NCBI RefSeq assembly: GCF_026262505.1 | Contig: NC_067206.1 | Span: 20,605,319 to 20,669,318, forward strand | Origin: Trichomonas vaginalis G3 | Lineage: Eukaryota; Parabasalia; Trichomonadida; Trichomonadidae | Direction: 5' to 3' | Length of the DNA stretch: 64,000 nucleotides | Shown here: positions 20,594-31,490 of the stretch, piece after piece | Layout of the letters: each line of letters begins with the position of its first letter | Numbering within the stretch: position 1 is the stretch's first letter | Translations under genes and position numbers: made by a program | The notes under the pieces: generated by a model | Told to the model about the DNA's origin: nothing | Seen by the model: only the letters and a program-made list of their open reading frames with translations | The model's database searches: none

Positions 20594-21190
20594 TTGAAAT
20601 TGAAATGAAAATTAAAAATTCAGAAATTTGAATAGATTTGGTCTGTAATTAAATGAGAATAGCAGTTTGTTCGTCATTGTTTGAGGCAAGAGTATTATAG
20701 GAATATTATATGATGGATTTGAGTTGCATATAAAGAGTGCAAAAGGATAAAGAGAGAAATTTTGTTAGATTAAATTATTAAATTTTAATTCTTTATTTTT
20801 TAGGATTGTTAGCTTTGTAAGATTGCTTTCTCACAAGAGAAAACAAGTATAAGGTTTAAGCTGTATGTATTAAAGTTATAAATATTTGATTTTAAAAAAA
20901 ATCAAGATTTTAAACTTTAAAGGTATTAATTATGATTATCTTTCTTTAGCTTTGCATGCTGTATGCTACTTTTGGAAACTGCTCTATTGTATTAGAATGT
21001 TTTTAAATTTTGCACCTAAAAATGCGTAATATTAAAAATTAAGGTATTAATTATGATTATCTTTCTTTAGCTTTACATGCTGTATGCTACTTTTGTCTTT
21101 GAGACATTCCATGATTTAAGTTAAAAAGCTTTAAAAAAAATGCAAAAAAAATTGAATACTTTACTGGCTGGGCAAATTTGTCGCCGCCCC

Positions 21191-21280
21191 CACATTGGCT
21201 TCCCCTCTGCACACACTTTCGTCACTATGACGACAAGCATATGCTTTGCCCTTTCCTGAGAGAAACAGAGTCTCCTAAGT
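21191..21280 (+). repeat. 90-bp direct repeat, right copy
   Basis: Identical to 16119-16208. It begins directly at the right end of the second MULE. Confidence 0.85.
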
Positions 21281-21313
21281 ACTGAACATCTCAATTTTAA
21301 CATTAAAAATTGA

Positions 21314-22052
21314 TGAATCAAAAAGAAATTCACTTCGAAATTGAAATAAAACTAGAAAAACCTGATAAAGATGGTTATGCAAAAGATATAGTAAATGATA
21401 TCATTACACATTCCACTTCCAATCGTGAATTGAAGTAAATATTGCACAATCAAATGGAACTAAATCATTGGATTTTCATCAATTTTATGGGGTATTATTT
21501 CCAGATTTTAAATGCGCTGCTTATAAAATAGTGAAAAAGTTCTATGAAGAAAAAATTTCCCTGAAATATAGATAAAAACGCACTTTTTGTTTTGTTCTCA
21601 TTGCAAAGCAAAAATCCAACTCAACCATAATTATGGAAGGGGTTACAGCTTCGGTTGTTAAAGCGCATAAAAATTGTCATGGCGATCAACAAATTCTCAA
21701 TAAGTTGCTTGACATGATTGTTTACAAACATGGATGTAATATTGTTTATAAATCCATGATAATGCTAGAAATAAATTCAATTTCACTTTTATATTTTACG
21801 TTTGAAACTTCATACAAACACGTATTTCACAAATCACATAAAGAACGTGTTAGAGCATTCATGATAATGATAATCGGAACTAATAGCCAAAGAAACAAAT
21901 TAATACCTGAGACAATCTTCCGCACTCAAATTCTGATTGCAGAACTTCGACAGACAAAGTTCAGCAGTGCACTGTTTTCTGCCGGTAATGTCATTCTGGG
22001 AGACATTGTCTCTGCATGTCTCCCAGAAAGCCACACTTTTCTGCACTCCTAA
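21314..22052 (+). pseudogene. Decayed FLYWCH/MULE-like transposase fragment
   Basis: Starts ATG at 21314 (MNQKEIHFEIEIKLEK) and runs through several frames with consistent coding character: DFHQFYGVLFPDFKCAAYKI, then a zinc-finger-like CSHCKAKIQLNHNY, then KAHKNCHGDQQ and a long frame to 22052. The C-x2-C and later C/H residues suggest the N-terminus of a FLYWCH-type MULE transposase. At least three frameshifts or stops are present and no catalytic core is recognisable. Confidence 0.45.
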
Positions 22053-22189
22053 GTTTATTATATGTACATCAGAAAGTCATTAAGTTATTATGTATATTTT
22101 CTTATCTTGATGCAAGAAAACCAAAATTTCTTAAATATTGTCTAAATTATCAAATTAAAAATGTTTAGATTTTCAGTGCTATGGCTTTA

Positions 22190-22345
22190 CTACCGTAAAG
22201 GTTCAAAAAAATTGTGTTTCGGCGGTTCCGCCGCCTCGGCACTAAATTTCAACGAATCTTATATAATATGTCCTTTTTTATTTTTATTTTTTTTCTTTTC
22301 TTTTTCTCTTCTTCTTTTTTCTCTCCCTTTCCTTTATTCTATTAT
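22190..22345 (+). repeat. GC-rich head plus polypyrimidine tract, copy 1
   Basis: ACCGTAAAGG, then GGCGGTTCCGCCGCCTCGGC, then ATATGTCC and a ~100-base C/T-only tract. The same order occurs at 30074-30290 and, inverted, at 38640-38834, so it is a repeat-family end and not host DNA. Confidence 0.65.
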
Positions 22346-22802
22346 TATTTCTTTGTCTTCTTCTTATCGAATAACCTGTTAAAAACTGCCATTAAATATA
22401 TTTACATTGGAAAGTGTCATATTTACCACTTCCATAATAACCTAAGATGCATTTTTTTAAATCAATTTTGTAAAAAAATTATGAAACTATTGTTTTCTTT
22501 TGAATGATTTGAATTCTCACAATTTTGTATCGTTTTCTATTCCTTCTATATATATATTATTAATGAAGGACATTTTTTTGAAAATACGGAAAAATGATTG
22601 ATTAAGATGAATGTTGTTCAATTCACTTTTTTTGTATATATATTAGAGAATTTCACAATATTCTAAATTTTCTCCAATGCATATGTATATTTATTCTTAA
22701 TTTTGCTATTAAAATTATTTTTTTCATAGACTTTGGCTTGGGTGACAATATCACTTTGGCATAGGTAATCAGGATTTACCTAAGTTAATCCTTCCTTATG
22801 AA
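22346..22802. other. No recognisable content
   Basis: AT-rich, with no frame or repeat noted. Confidence 0.4.
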
Positions 22803-23183
22803 CTAGTAACGTTCCATACAATTAGCTTTTCGCCGATCTGAAATTGTTTCCAAGTTATGAAAGATGAAATAGAGTGTGTCAAAAATGTATATCCATCGAG
22901 TTTCTGGTATGAAAGGTACTTTAATCTTCGTTTCATAGCGCACTTCGTAGTTTTTGAATAATATAATTAATTGGTGAACTCTTTTGATGAATTGATCAAA
23001 TAGTGGGCATGCTTTGCGAGTATGCACTATTATATTATTCAGTACATGATTTAAGCACCATATGTATACAGTTTGTAAACCGGGATACAAGGCTCCTCCA
23101 TGCCGCCAGTGGCATAACCCTTTAACCTGGACTGGTAAACCATCTCCAAAAATGGCAGCCATATGTGAATGCTCTATCTCCAA
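22803..23183 (-). pseudogene. hAT-like transposase fragment
   Basis: The 126-codon frame has the hAT-type order GDGLPVQVKG, then YIWCLNHVLNNIIVHTRKA (the C..H.LN segment before the second catalytic region), then PETRWIYIFDTLYFIFHNLE (the TRW motif). There is no ATG start and the termini are missing, so it is an internal fragment. Assignment rests on these motifs alone. Confidence 0.5.
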
Positions 23184-23835
23184 ACTAAGGTATCAAGTGT
23201 GATATTCTTCATTATTCCAATTGGTTGAAATGGTTGTATCGAAAAACTGATGTGCATATGTACTTCCAGGGTTGGAAACACAAGAAAACAACCCATGCCG
23301 ACTCCCATGTGACCCACAGTCGAGTGATGTAGTATCTGTGATATCAATTAAATTTATTTTATTTTCAAAATTTAAAATATCTTATAAAAAAATAAATTTC
23401 CCGGGTGGCTACAAGATTGGTAAAATAAACGGTCACCTCACTAAAATAAACGGCTATTTTTCCACCATGCCCATATAGAGAGTAATTCATTATAAAGCAA
23501 TAATTCCGAAATAATTGACATTCCAAGTTCTTTCACCTCTTTAAGTTTCGTCGATTTCAAGAAGTTTCAAAATATATCCTTACCTTAAAAACGGAATACT
23601 ATTTCATGATACTTACAGAAAATAATGTATTTATATCATGCTCAAAAATGATAGTGTTCATTCGAAATTTACATCATGATTTAGTATTTATTCCAAATCA
23701 AACAAGTTTATAAATATTAATTAGCGAGAGTTAAGATTGATTCATAATAAACACATTAACTGATACTATACAGATATATTCGATATTATTTTCATACATA
23801 ATCTCATTTTCTGTTTACATACGTATATTGAATGA

Positions 23836-24570
23836 AATTTCCTTCCCAATCACTGTCCACCGTTAACTTCTTTTAAGAACAAATTTACGAACTTCCCTGA
23901 TGCTGTTGCCGCTGTAGACAGTACTACAATTCCGTTCAATATTCCATCCGTAAAGGAAGAGAGGCTTTATAGTTGGGACGAAAAAAACCATTGCAACGGT
24001 ATTAAGCTCCAAGTCCTCGTGTCTCCAGATAGAAAAGCCATTCATCAAAACGTTGATTTTATGGCTGCTGTCCATGACAAAAAGATTTTCGATCTTTCAA
24101 AAGTATTAGAATTCTTGACTGTCAAGAGAGGATTTGATGATTATCAATATCCTGTACTTGCCGACCGCGGCTATATTGGGATCCAGAAATATCATCTTAC
24201 TGCTGTGCTAATGAAGAGAAGCCACGAAGAAGCAGATGTTGATCGCAACAATGCAATTGCTCAAGACAGACAGGTTGTCGAGCGTTTCTTTCCACGTTTC
24301 AAGTCATGCTGGTCCTGTGTGAAGAATGGTTTTCGAGGCGAGCGCACATCACTCCCTCTCATTATATCAGGCCTAGTTGGTTTGACAAATTATAATATTG
24401 ATGGTTCACCACTGCATGATAATGAAAAGTTACTCCTTTTTGAAGACTTTACACCAACAAAGGTTCTTCCTTCAAGTGATACCGTCGCTGCTGTTGTTGC
24501 ACCATCCATGAAGCCATCAAAGAGGAACATCATTGCTGTAGCTCATCAAGCTGTTGATATCATACAGTAA
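23836..24570 (+). pseudogene. IS5/PIF-type (DDE_Tnp_4-like) transposase lacking its N-terminus
   Basis: A 244-codon frame, open at its 5' side but without an ATG. The catalytic residues are all present: Asp at 23917 (AVDSTTIPFN), Asp at 24163 (LADRGYIGI) and Glu at 24280 (VVERFFPRFKSCW), with the usual SCVKNGFRGER stretch after the last. The missing N-terminus would have carried the DNA-binding part. A single in-frame TAA separates it from a ubiquitin-protease frame that follows in the same phase. A more decayed relative lies at 44127-44385. Confidence 0.75.
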
Positions 24571-25346
24571 TCACAAGAGGCGAACTACCTTTATCCAATT
24601 AAAGGTGGTATTGTTGGCCTTCACAACATGGGAAACACGTGCCATTTGAACGTATGCTTACAAGTATTGTTCTACATTTCAGAGGTCAGAACAGAAGTTT
24701 TGAAGTTTGCCAATCAATCTTCTCCCATCGTTACCGAGATGTCAAGTATCTTTACCAATCTAAATTCATTGAAATCCAAAGAATTGGTCTTCGTTCCACA
24801 TGAACTTGCCACATTACTTGGTAACTCAACATATGAGGCACAAGATTGTGATGATACAATGACAAGCTTGATCACAAATCTCGCAGAACAAATACCAGGA
24901 ATCGGTCATCTCTTCCGGATCACTTATAGTGATAGCGCCAACGAAGAAACAAATTGCTACTCAATTCACAGTTCTTGACTTTCGACATCCAGAGAGAGTG
25001 GCAGAATGATTCAATTCATCAAGTCATCTTTGACTTCCCAAAAAAGTTGACACTCCCAACAGTCGAAAGGCAAAGATATCAATTGATTGCAATTGTTGCC
25101 TATTGCAATTTCCATTATGTGGTCTTTTTGCAAAAAAGTGCATATGGGCTCATGATCAATGATGAAGTCGCATACTCTGTTCCATTAATTGATATCAATG
25201 CATTGAAGGGATGCTCAATTGCTGAGATGCCACCTTTATGGTACAAGACTCTCGAACACAAATGGCTCGCAAAGATGCTCATTTATCGAATGATTCAATT
25301 AAGAAAATTCTATGCTTGTCATTTTCGTGACGATAGGTGTCTTTAA
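24571..25346 (+). pseudogene. Ubiquitin-specific protease (C19/USP) joined to the transposase
   Basis: In the same frame as the transposase and directly after its TAA. The Cys box is GIVGLHNMGNTCHLNVCLQ (catalytic Cys at 24640), followed by AQDCDDTMTSLI, the usual position of the USP QQDxxEF motif. After a frameshift near 24950 the His box appears as CNFHYVVFLQ (His at 25113) and INDEVAYSV. At about 258 residues it is a minimal USP. It would remove ubiquitin from proteins. One stop and one frameshift make this copy inactive. It may have been one transposase-protease polyprotein or two adjacent genes. Confidence 0.75.
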
Positions 25347-25517
25347 GGAATAGCATTGTGTCATCATAGTGTCTTGAGTTTGAATTTTTCGATTTTGAAT
25401 TTATTTTGTTAATTTTTCGCACAAAAATTCTATTTAAAATCGAAAAGTAAAACGGCAAACATCTAGTATAATACATAAACAATCTATATACTTAAAATAA
25501 AAGATAATTATTTTTTT
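25347..25517. other. Spacer after the protease frame
   Basis: AT-rich, with no feature seen before the hairpin array starts. Confidence 0.4.
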
Positions 25518-26850
25518 CAATGGTGTCTGAACAAACCGTAAGACACTATTCAAAAATTGAAAGAGTCTTGCGGTTTCAAAAGACACCCACAAAATAGACG
25601 ATAGGGCAGACACCATTGAAATTTACCCAATTCTATATGATTTTACCCTTTAAAAAATTTAAACATAGAAACTGCGAAAGAAAGATTTGCATGATACAAT
25701 GCTATATAGCATATGATATTATATGTTTATATCAAGTAAATAATGATGCGCTGTCTATCCTATTCAAATAAACATATATTAACATATGCTGATAAATTGT
25801 TTTGCATCATGAAAACATTTCTACTTGGTTTATTAAGAAAATTCTACAATCGAGAAGGCCAATACTTAAGCATTCTAAATTAGAACGCTTAAGCATTACC
25901 CTTCTCGATTGAATTTGATTTGCAAGGATCTCCCACCGCAATAAGTTACCATTCTTCAAGGAATAAGCAATATTATAATTCCTACGAAGTTATAGATTAG
26001 TTCAAATCCATATTTACAGCAATATATATTCGAAGTTTCTCATTAAATGAGAAACTTCGCATCTATATTGTTATAAAGATGCATATTTGTGCTCTCTTGT
26101 CATTGTAGAGGCAGCGTATATGAATTTATGGTGTTTTCTACTTGATGTTTCTAATCAATAATGAAGCATCAGTAGAATCCCCCAATTAGTGTGAGTTGAA
26201 TACTTATATTTGCATCAAAGAATTAGATACGTATATTTATAATATTATGAGCAGAGATCATTTGAAGTCTCCCAATATTTGTGTGACTTCGAACGAGCTC
26301 TGCCCATAAGTAATGTATCTATTAGTCTGGTAATGTTTGTTATCTTCAATTAATGCAAAGTTCCTTTGAGCTACATCTTATGATGATGAAACTCAAAAGA
26401 ACTTTACATTAATATGAAGTTCTTATAGCCATCAGTAGGCCAGCGTAGTTAAACAGTATTAGCTTCTCATGAAGTACTGGGATATGAAAAGATCTTAACA
26501 TTTTAGTCAAAGTACTACATGAGAAGCTAATATTGCTACTCTCCCTAACCTATGGATGGTCAAGGATTCTGTATTTAAGACGAATAGAGCAAGATTCTTC
26601 CAATGGATCAAATAAATTAAAGAAGGTTTGGAAGAACCTTGCTCTAAGGTAGTTAAAATGCATTCCCTGACCATCCGAGGGTAAGGGAAAATAATGAATT
26701 TGTTTTCTAATGAAGCTCTCTGATTGCTGAAGATGAATTGGAGCCAATCAGAGAACTTCATTAGAAAACATAATGTTTGCCCCTCCAAGAACAGTGAGCG
26801 AGTTAAAGCTATGTTCTTGGTGGCATGCAAGCTCGGCAAACGCCGAGCTA
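25518..26850. repeat. Array of about a dozen imperfect hairpins
   Basis: Successive inverted repeats of 45-130 bases, mostly with 18-35-base arms and bulges. They lie near 25519-25620 (nested), 25688-25800 (nested), 25840-25912, 26031-26059 (perfect inner GAAGTTTCTCATT arms), 26130-26170, 26249-26305, 26353-26415, 26461-26530, 26553-26685, 26698-26772, 26780-26822 and 26829-26850 (AGCTCGGC/GCCGAGCT). Little of the interval is unpaired and there is no coding frame. The shape resembles pre-miRNA-like foldbacks placed in tandem. Function is unknown. Confidence 0.75.
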
Positions 26851-28193
26851 ATTAAATTAACGTACAATATTAACGTACAAAAAAGTGTCTAGACACGAGT
26901 GTCTGACCACACCTGAAATTCAAGATTTGTGACATCCGTAGAAAATTCATAACATCCTTTTAAGATTTTTTTTAATTTATCTCAATTAAAAATTTTATTA
27001 TTTTATCATTTAAATCGTTTTATAACTAAATAAATAAACCATTTTGTAGTAAAATTCCAAATAATTAATTTTGTAAACTATTTTTGAATAGTTTACAATA
27101 TTTTCTAATGGGAACCATGAGCTAGCTCAATTTCTGGCTTATTATCTAGATATTTTATGAAACCCACTCAAAGAATGATTGATTTTAGAATGTTCTTAGA
27201 AGATTTTTCGTTCATTTATTTTAATTTTGTATTCTCAATTTACACTTACTAGCAAATCAATGCATTTCACACTTCAAATGACAATGAAATTCGAAGACAT
27301 TGATAGAACTGTAATTTCCATAAAAAGTTTTAGTGTAAATTGCTTAAATAAATATTTTTTTATTTTTTTCTCCGGCCAGCTTGAAAGTCAAACGAAAACT
27401 TTATAAAATACTTATTTACTCTTTTGTAAATATAAATTTCTAACAATTTTATCCTGAATTTAACATAATATTTCTAAAATTTGCACTAGTTCATTCCTAA
27501 TTGTTGCTCAGATTTCTGTAATCCATATGCGGTTTTACATATTCCATCAAAAGGCACTTATTGTGTATTTTCTAATTATATTAGATTTGCACAATAAGTG
27601 CCTTATTATAATAACTTTAATATGGAATAAGTCGAGTTTATTCCAATATATGATCTTATGCTCATATATCGAGTTAAAATCTGGCGTTTGGCAATGTCGC
27701 AAAAGGCCGATATGCTAATTCCTAAATTTTTTTTTATAAAAAAACTTTTTATTCACAAAATGTATAGTATTTGCTCATGTACAAACATATGCGAGAAATT
27801 CCCAATTATTGAAAATATAAATATCAAAATTGTAGAGAATCTCGTATTTAAAAATCCATTATGAACTTTTTCTGAGCATGATACACAAAATTGTTCAAAG
27901 TCTATTGAAATACCAATCCCATCAAATTGTTTTAAGCATTACAAATTGATTAAAAAAACGAAAGAAAACACAACAAAAAAATTGAATTGTATACAATAGG
28001 TCTTCCACTATCAGGTTTGACTCTTACTATCAAGTTTCTGAGCTCCTATCTTATTGCGATTTTGAACGGTTTTATATTTGCATTCAATTTGAATATTACA
28101 TTTGAAAATTAAATAAATTATTAAATTAATTTATGTGAATCATGACCATTTATTATAAACGATTCTTTTTTTAATTTTTATGAGGAAAAAAAC
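26851..28193. other. Gene-poor stretch with one hairpin
   Basis: Holds a hairpin with AAGGCACTTATTGTG arms at about 27550-27605 and a smaller GGAATAA...TTATTCC one beside it. Otherwise AT-rich without credible genes. Confidence 0.5.
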
Positions 28194-29202
28194 ATGAATC
28201 CAAACTTGTCGCTTAATTTACTAAAAAAATCACTGGGTTAAGCAACATTGATGGTACCTGGTTGTATAATTTTATCATTGATAACGGTATTCAAAGCGAT
28301 TTTATAATCACTTTGCAATTTCAAATCTAGATATATCCAATTCTGAATATTTAAAGCCATTGGTTAATGATTTTATCAATTACTGTTTTCCATTTTTGAG
28401 TTCCAATCTTTTTAATTTTTTTTAAAAAATAATAAAATTAGATTAACATGATTCATTTCAGGAATATTTTTTTGACTTTTTGAGTGTTAATATACTTGAT
28501 ATCCTGTCAGCTCCCAAAGAACAACATATATTTTATGGAAAGCAAATTTTGCAAATCTTAACATTGATTATCAAAAGTTATGCACTAGATACTGAGTTAT
28601 TTGATAATACAATTATTTCCGGCCGGAATTTTTACATAATTTTTAATAATATAACATTTCATTTGGAAATGTGCAAATTTTTAGCTTGTCTCATCAACGA
28701 ATATCCAGCTTATATAAATGATGATTTACCTTTTGAAGAATTATATACATTTTCGATTAATTCTTTTAAAAATTATGACAAAGAAGAAGAGTATGAAATA
28801 ATTTTAAAATATCTCAAAACAATATGTTTAATCTTCCCTGCCGAAACCAAATGCTTAAAGGAATTATTTGAATTAATTATATCACTTGATCCATGGGACA
28901 ATCTAAGCAACTCGGTCAAAAAATATATAATAGATATTTTATACTATATCCTACCATTGCTAAACAGCTCGATTAATGAAGACTTTATGATAAATATTCA
29001 CAAATTTTTATTTAGCTGTGCAATTGAATCAGAAAATATAATTGATTATCTGCTTTTTTTAGTGAATGTTTTTCATATGAACAAAGTTAAATTATTACAA
29101 ATTGATGTAAAGATTGAAGTGTTCCTTGAAGATCATATATTAGATTCATCTGGAGAAAGTATTTACTATCAATTTAGATATTATTTTGAAAATAAAAGTT
29201 AA
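28194..29202 (+). pseudogene. Broken gene for an unknown helical protein
   Basis: Starts MNPNLSLNLLKKSLG at 28194 and continues in other frames (NIDGTWLYNFIIDNGIQSDF). The last 250 codons are then open (28447-29202), ending YQFRYYFENKS. Composition is Leu/Ile/Asp/Asn-rich with helical periodicity, reminiscent of the 368-aa MULE gene product, but I see no clear alignment. At least three breaks lie in the first 250 bases. No known motif. It overlaps tail-to-tail by a few bases with the minus-strand pseudogene. Confidence 0.5.
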
Positions 29203-29564
29203 CTTTCTTTAATTTTTAAAAAAATTTCTAAAAACCGACAATAAGCTACCCTCTGCTCATTGCTTAGTTCTGTATTTTTGACATATTTAACAGTATTTTC
29301 TGTTTTAAATTCTAATAAAAATTCTTTTTTTTGATCTGTTTGTCTTACAATGCCTGTGCAGTGCATTCCTTTGGATTCATCCTCACGAACTCTTGTCCAA
29401 TAATCACTAATTATTTCTTATGTTAATTTATTGGAATTTTGGGAAAACCAAACAAATTTAATATCAGCTTCACCTTGTTGAGCAACATAATATTTGTACA
29501 TGACTTCATGCTTAACTATTCTAATGGGAGGACCCTTATTTTGATCACTGTTTGCATTACTCAT
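29199..29564 (-). pseudogene. Unknown ~121-codon gene with one in-frame stop
   Basis: From ATG at 29564 (MSNANSDQNKGPPIRIVK) the frame runs through VWFSQNSNKLT, meets one TAA at 29418-29420, and continues in phase as EIISDYWTRVREDESKGMHC to a stop at 29199. Composition is fully coding on both sides of the stop. A TCATTTAAG initiator-like sequence lies about 55 bases upstream. Charged, soluble, with no membrane segment. The family is not recognised. Confidence 0.55.
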
Positions 29565-30073
29565 GAATCCATTAAATAATCGTTTTCCCTTCAAATTTAC
29601 CAAAATCACTTAAATGATGATATTTGTCTTTAAATTAACATAAGATATGATTGTAAACTCGAAATGAAAAAAGTTTCCGCGATGATAATTTGATACAATT
29701 TCTATAATGAATAGGTTTTTTCCTTTTTAAGATGTTTCCTCCTTGCTTGCCTTCAGTTGAGCTTGCGTAAAATTCGTATAAATTATGTAAATTTGATAAA
29801 TTAAAATTTGAACTAGTTTTATAAAGTTTTAGTAATGGAATAGCATTAACTTTGATGAAGGAGCTTCAGAGATGATATTTTTAAGAAAATTAATGCTGTA
29901 TTGATTGAAAAAATTTCATAAAGTTGGGTATATTGTAAGTCAATATGGATTTTCTAAAGGTTTTTGTTTTGCTGAAATGCAGCCTTGATAAATTTTCGAT
30001 TTTGTGTGACATTCACTGAATATGATAAAAAATTATTAATATGAAGTGTCATTTGGTTGTTGTAATTCACCAA
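29565..30073. other. No recognisable content
   Basis: AT-rich spacer. Confidence 0.4.
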
Positions 30074-30290
30074 ATATAGGGCTGTACAAGATTTAAAAAA
30101 ACATTGCCGGGTTACCGTAGAGGCCTAAAAAAATCGCGCCTCGGCGGCAAGCCGCCTCGGCATTAAGAATGCGCATCTAAATTTTTATATGTCCTTCTTT
30201 CTTTTATTTTTCCCTTCCCTTTCTTTTCTTTTTCTTTTTTTTCCCTCCTCTTGCTCTCATTTACCTTTTTTTTCTTTTCTCATCATTTTT
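30074..30290 (+). repeat. GC-rich head plus polypyrimidine tract, copy 2
   Basis: Begins ATATAGGGCTGTAC, then ACATTGCCG, ACCGTAGAGG, CGCGCCTCGGCGGCAAGCCG, ATATGTCC and a C/T tract to about 30290. The inverted partner at 38640-38834 ends in the exact complement of the first 14 bases, so the two could be the ends of one element. The copy at 22190 is in the same orientation. Confidence 0.65.
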
Positions 30291-30910
30291 CAAAATTTTA
30301 AATTTTTATCAAAAATCTTGCCTATAAAAGCAGACTATGGAACCTTTTAATGCCTCTTAATCAATATTATACAGCATAAAGCATATTAAATGAAAGTAAT
30401 TACGTATAAATTTATTTTATTATCTTATTTATTAATTCTTTAGCATGTATTGTTTAATATTAACTTTTCTGTACATTAAATATGATATCTCCAAAGTATG
30501 AATGCCTTGTAACGAAACGAAAACTTAATTTTATGTTGAATATTTGTCACAAACATTAGATTATTAAAATATATGTTGGATATCCCTTAGTATGAGACTT
30601 CATGACTCTTGTAGTCTAACGTGAGCTTTGGATTGCAAGCTCTGTGGTTAACGAACATAAATTAATTGTAAAGTTTTCAAAATTTTTCATCGTTTCTATC
30701 AGCATCTATTTTTCCTTTAAAATAATATATTTGTATGAATACAATATTTAGTAATTTTTTTATTTCCCATAATTTCATTCAAAATTTCAGAAAAAATTAA
30801 TTTCTATTCAATATTATTTCAGCTTCAAAACACTTCATTCTTATAGATGTTGATTCACTAAAGTGTGATACTCAATGTCTTATTTCAATGAAAATTGTTC
30901 TGCAAATTTA

Positions 30911-31490
30911 TTTCACTTTTGACCTCACTTTTTCCGTAATTCAATTTTTTACTTTTAATATTTTAGATCTTCATAATATCATTTGAAAAATTAACCATAT
31001 AAAAAAATCAAGTTAACAATTCACTTTTTCCGTAATTCAAAAATCAAAAATATAAATAATATATCTTTTTATCAAATATTATTATTATATTCTATGAAAA
31101 ATGAGGTCCGGAAATTTTGCGGATTCCCGTAACTCAATTTTACGGAAAAAGTGCAGTAAACTATTCAAAATACGGAAAAATTGGTGTAAACTAATGATTT
31201 TACGGTAAAATCACGGAAAGTCCCGGAAGAATATATGTGCCTATATGAAATTATACAAAAATGAATCAAACGCATTTTAAAAGATTGTTCTTGTATTATA
31301 AATGCTATTCGCAGATTTATTAGTTGAAGAAAATTACCAAATTTTTGCCGATTTACAAAAAATGATTTACAAAGCATATTTTAATAAGGCTTTAAAAATC
31401 TTTAAAATGTGACCGGTGACGGAAATCCATGGTAACCAACCGCGGTTCCCGTTTGGAATGCCATAACCAAATATGTGAAATCGTCAGTTT
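30911..31490 (+). repeat. Long complex repeat, left member of an inverted pair
   Basis: Starts TTTCACTTTTGACCTCACTT, contains TTTTTCCGTAATTCAA twice, GATTCCCGTAACTCAATTTT and a segment with TTGCCGATTTACAAAAAATG, and ends CCGCGGTTCCCGTTTGGAAT. The same blocks in reverse order and complement occur at 36780-37490. It may be one TIR of a 6.6-kb element. Confidence 0.6.

Larger units (their letters stand above)
16209..21190 (-). mobile_element. Second MULE transposon, interrupted by a MITE and a mariner
   Basis: The outer ends are GAGGGGGGCACAAACTTGCC and, inverted, GGGGGCGGCGACAAATTTGC. They match the MULE-type ends at 34696 and 42749 (consensus GAGNNNGGGACA...TTGCCCA). Inside lie ~375-bp inverted repeats (about 16618-16992 and 20760-21136), each with two copies of a 50-base sub-repeat containing GTAGCATACAGCATG. 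The minus-strand transposase is split by insertions at 17578-18393 and 18740-20040. The outer 400 bases on the left hold a GC-rich tandem repeat absent on the right. Confidence 0.75.

Noticed and set aside
25518-26850. tRNA or rRNA genes among the hairpins
   Set aside because: Nested stems near 25519 resemble a cloverleaf at first sight, but no conserved T-loop, anticodon arm or A/B-box sequence fits.
28480-29202. Intact 240-aa gene
   Set aside because: The frame begins at a TTG, is open further upstream without an ATG, and is preceded by coding-like sequence in other frames, so it is the tail of a broken gene.
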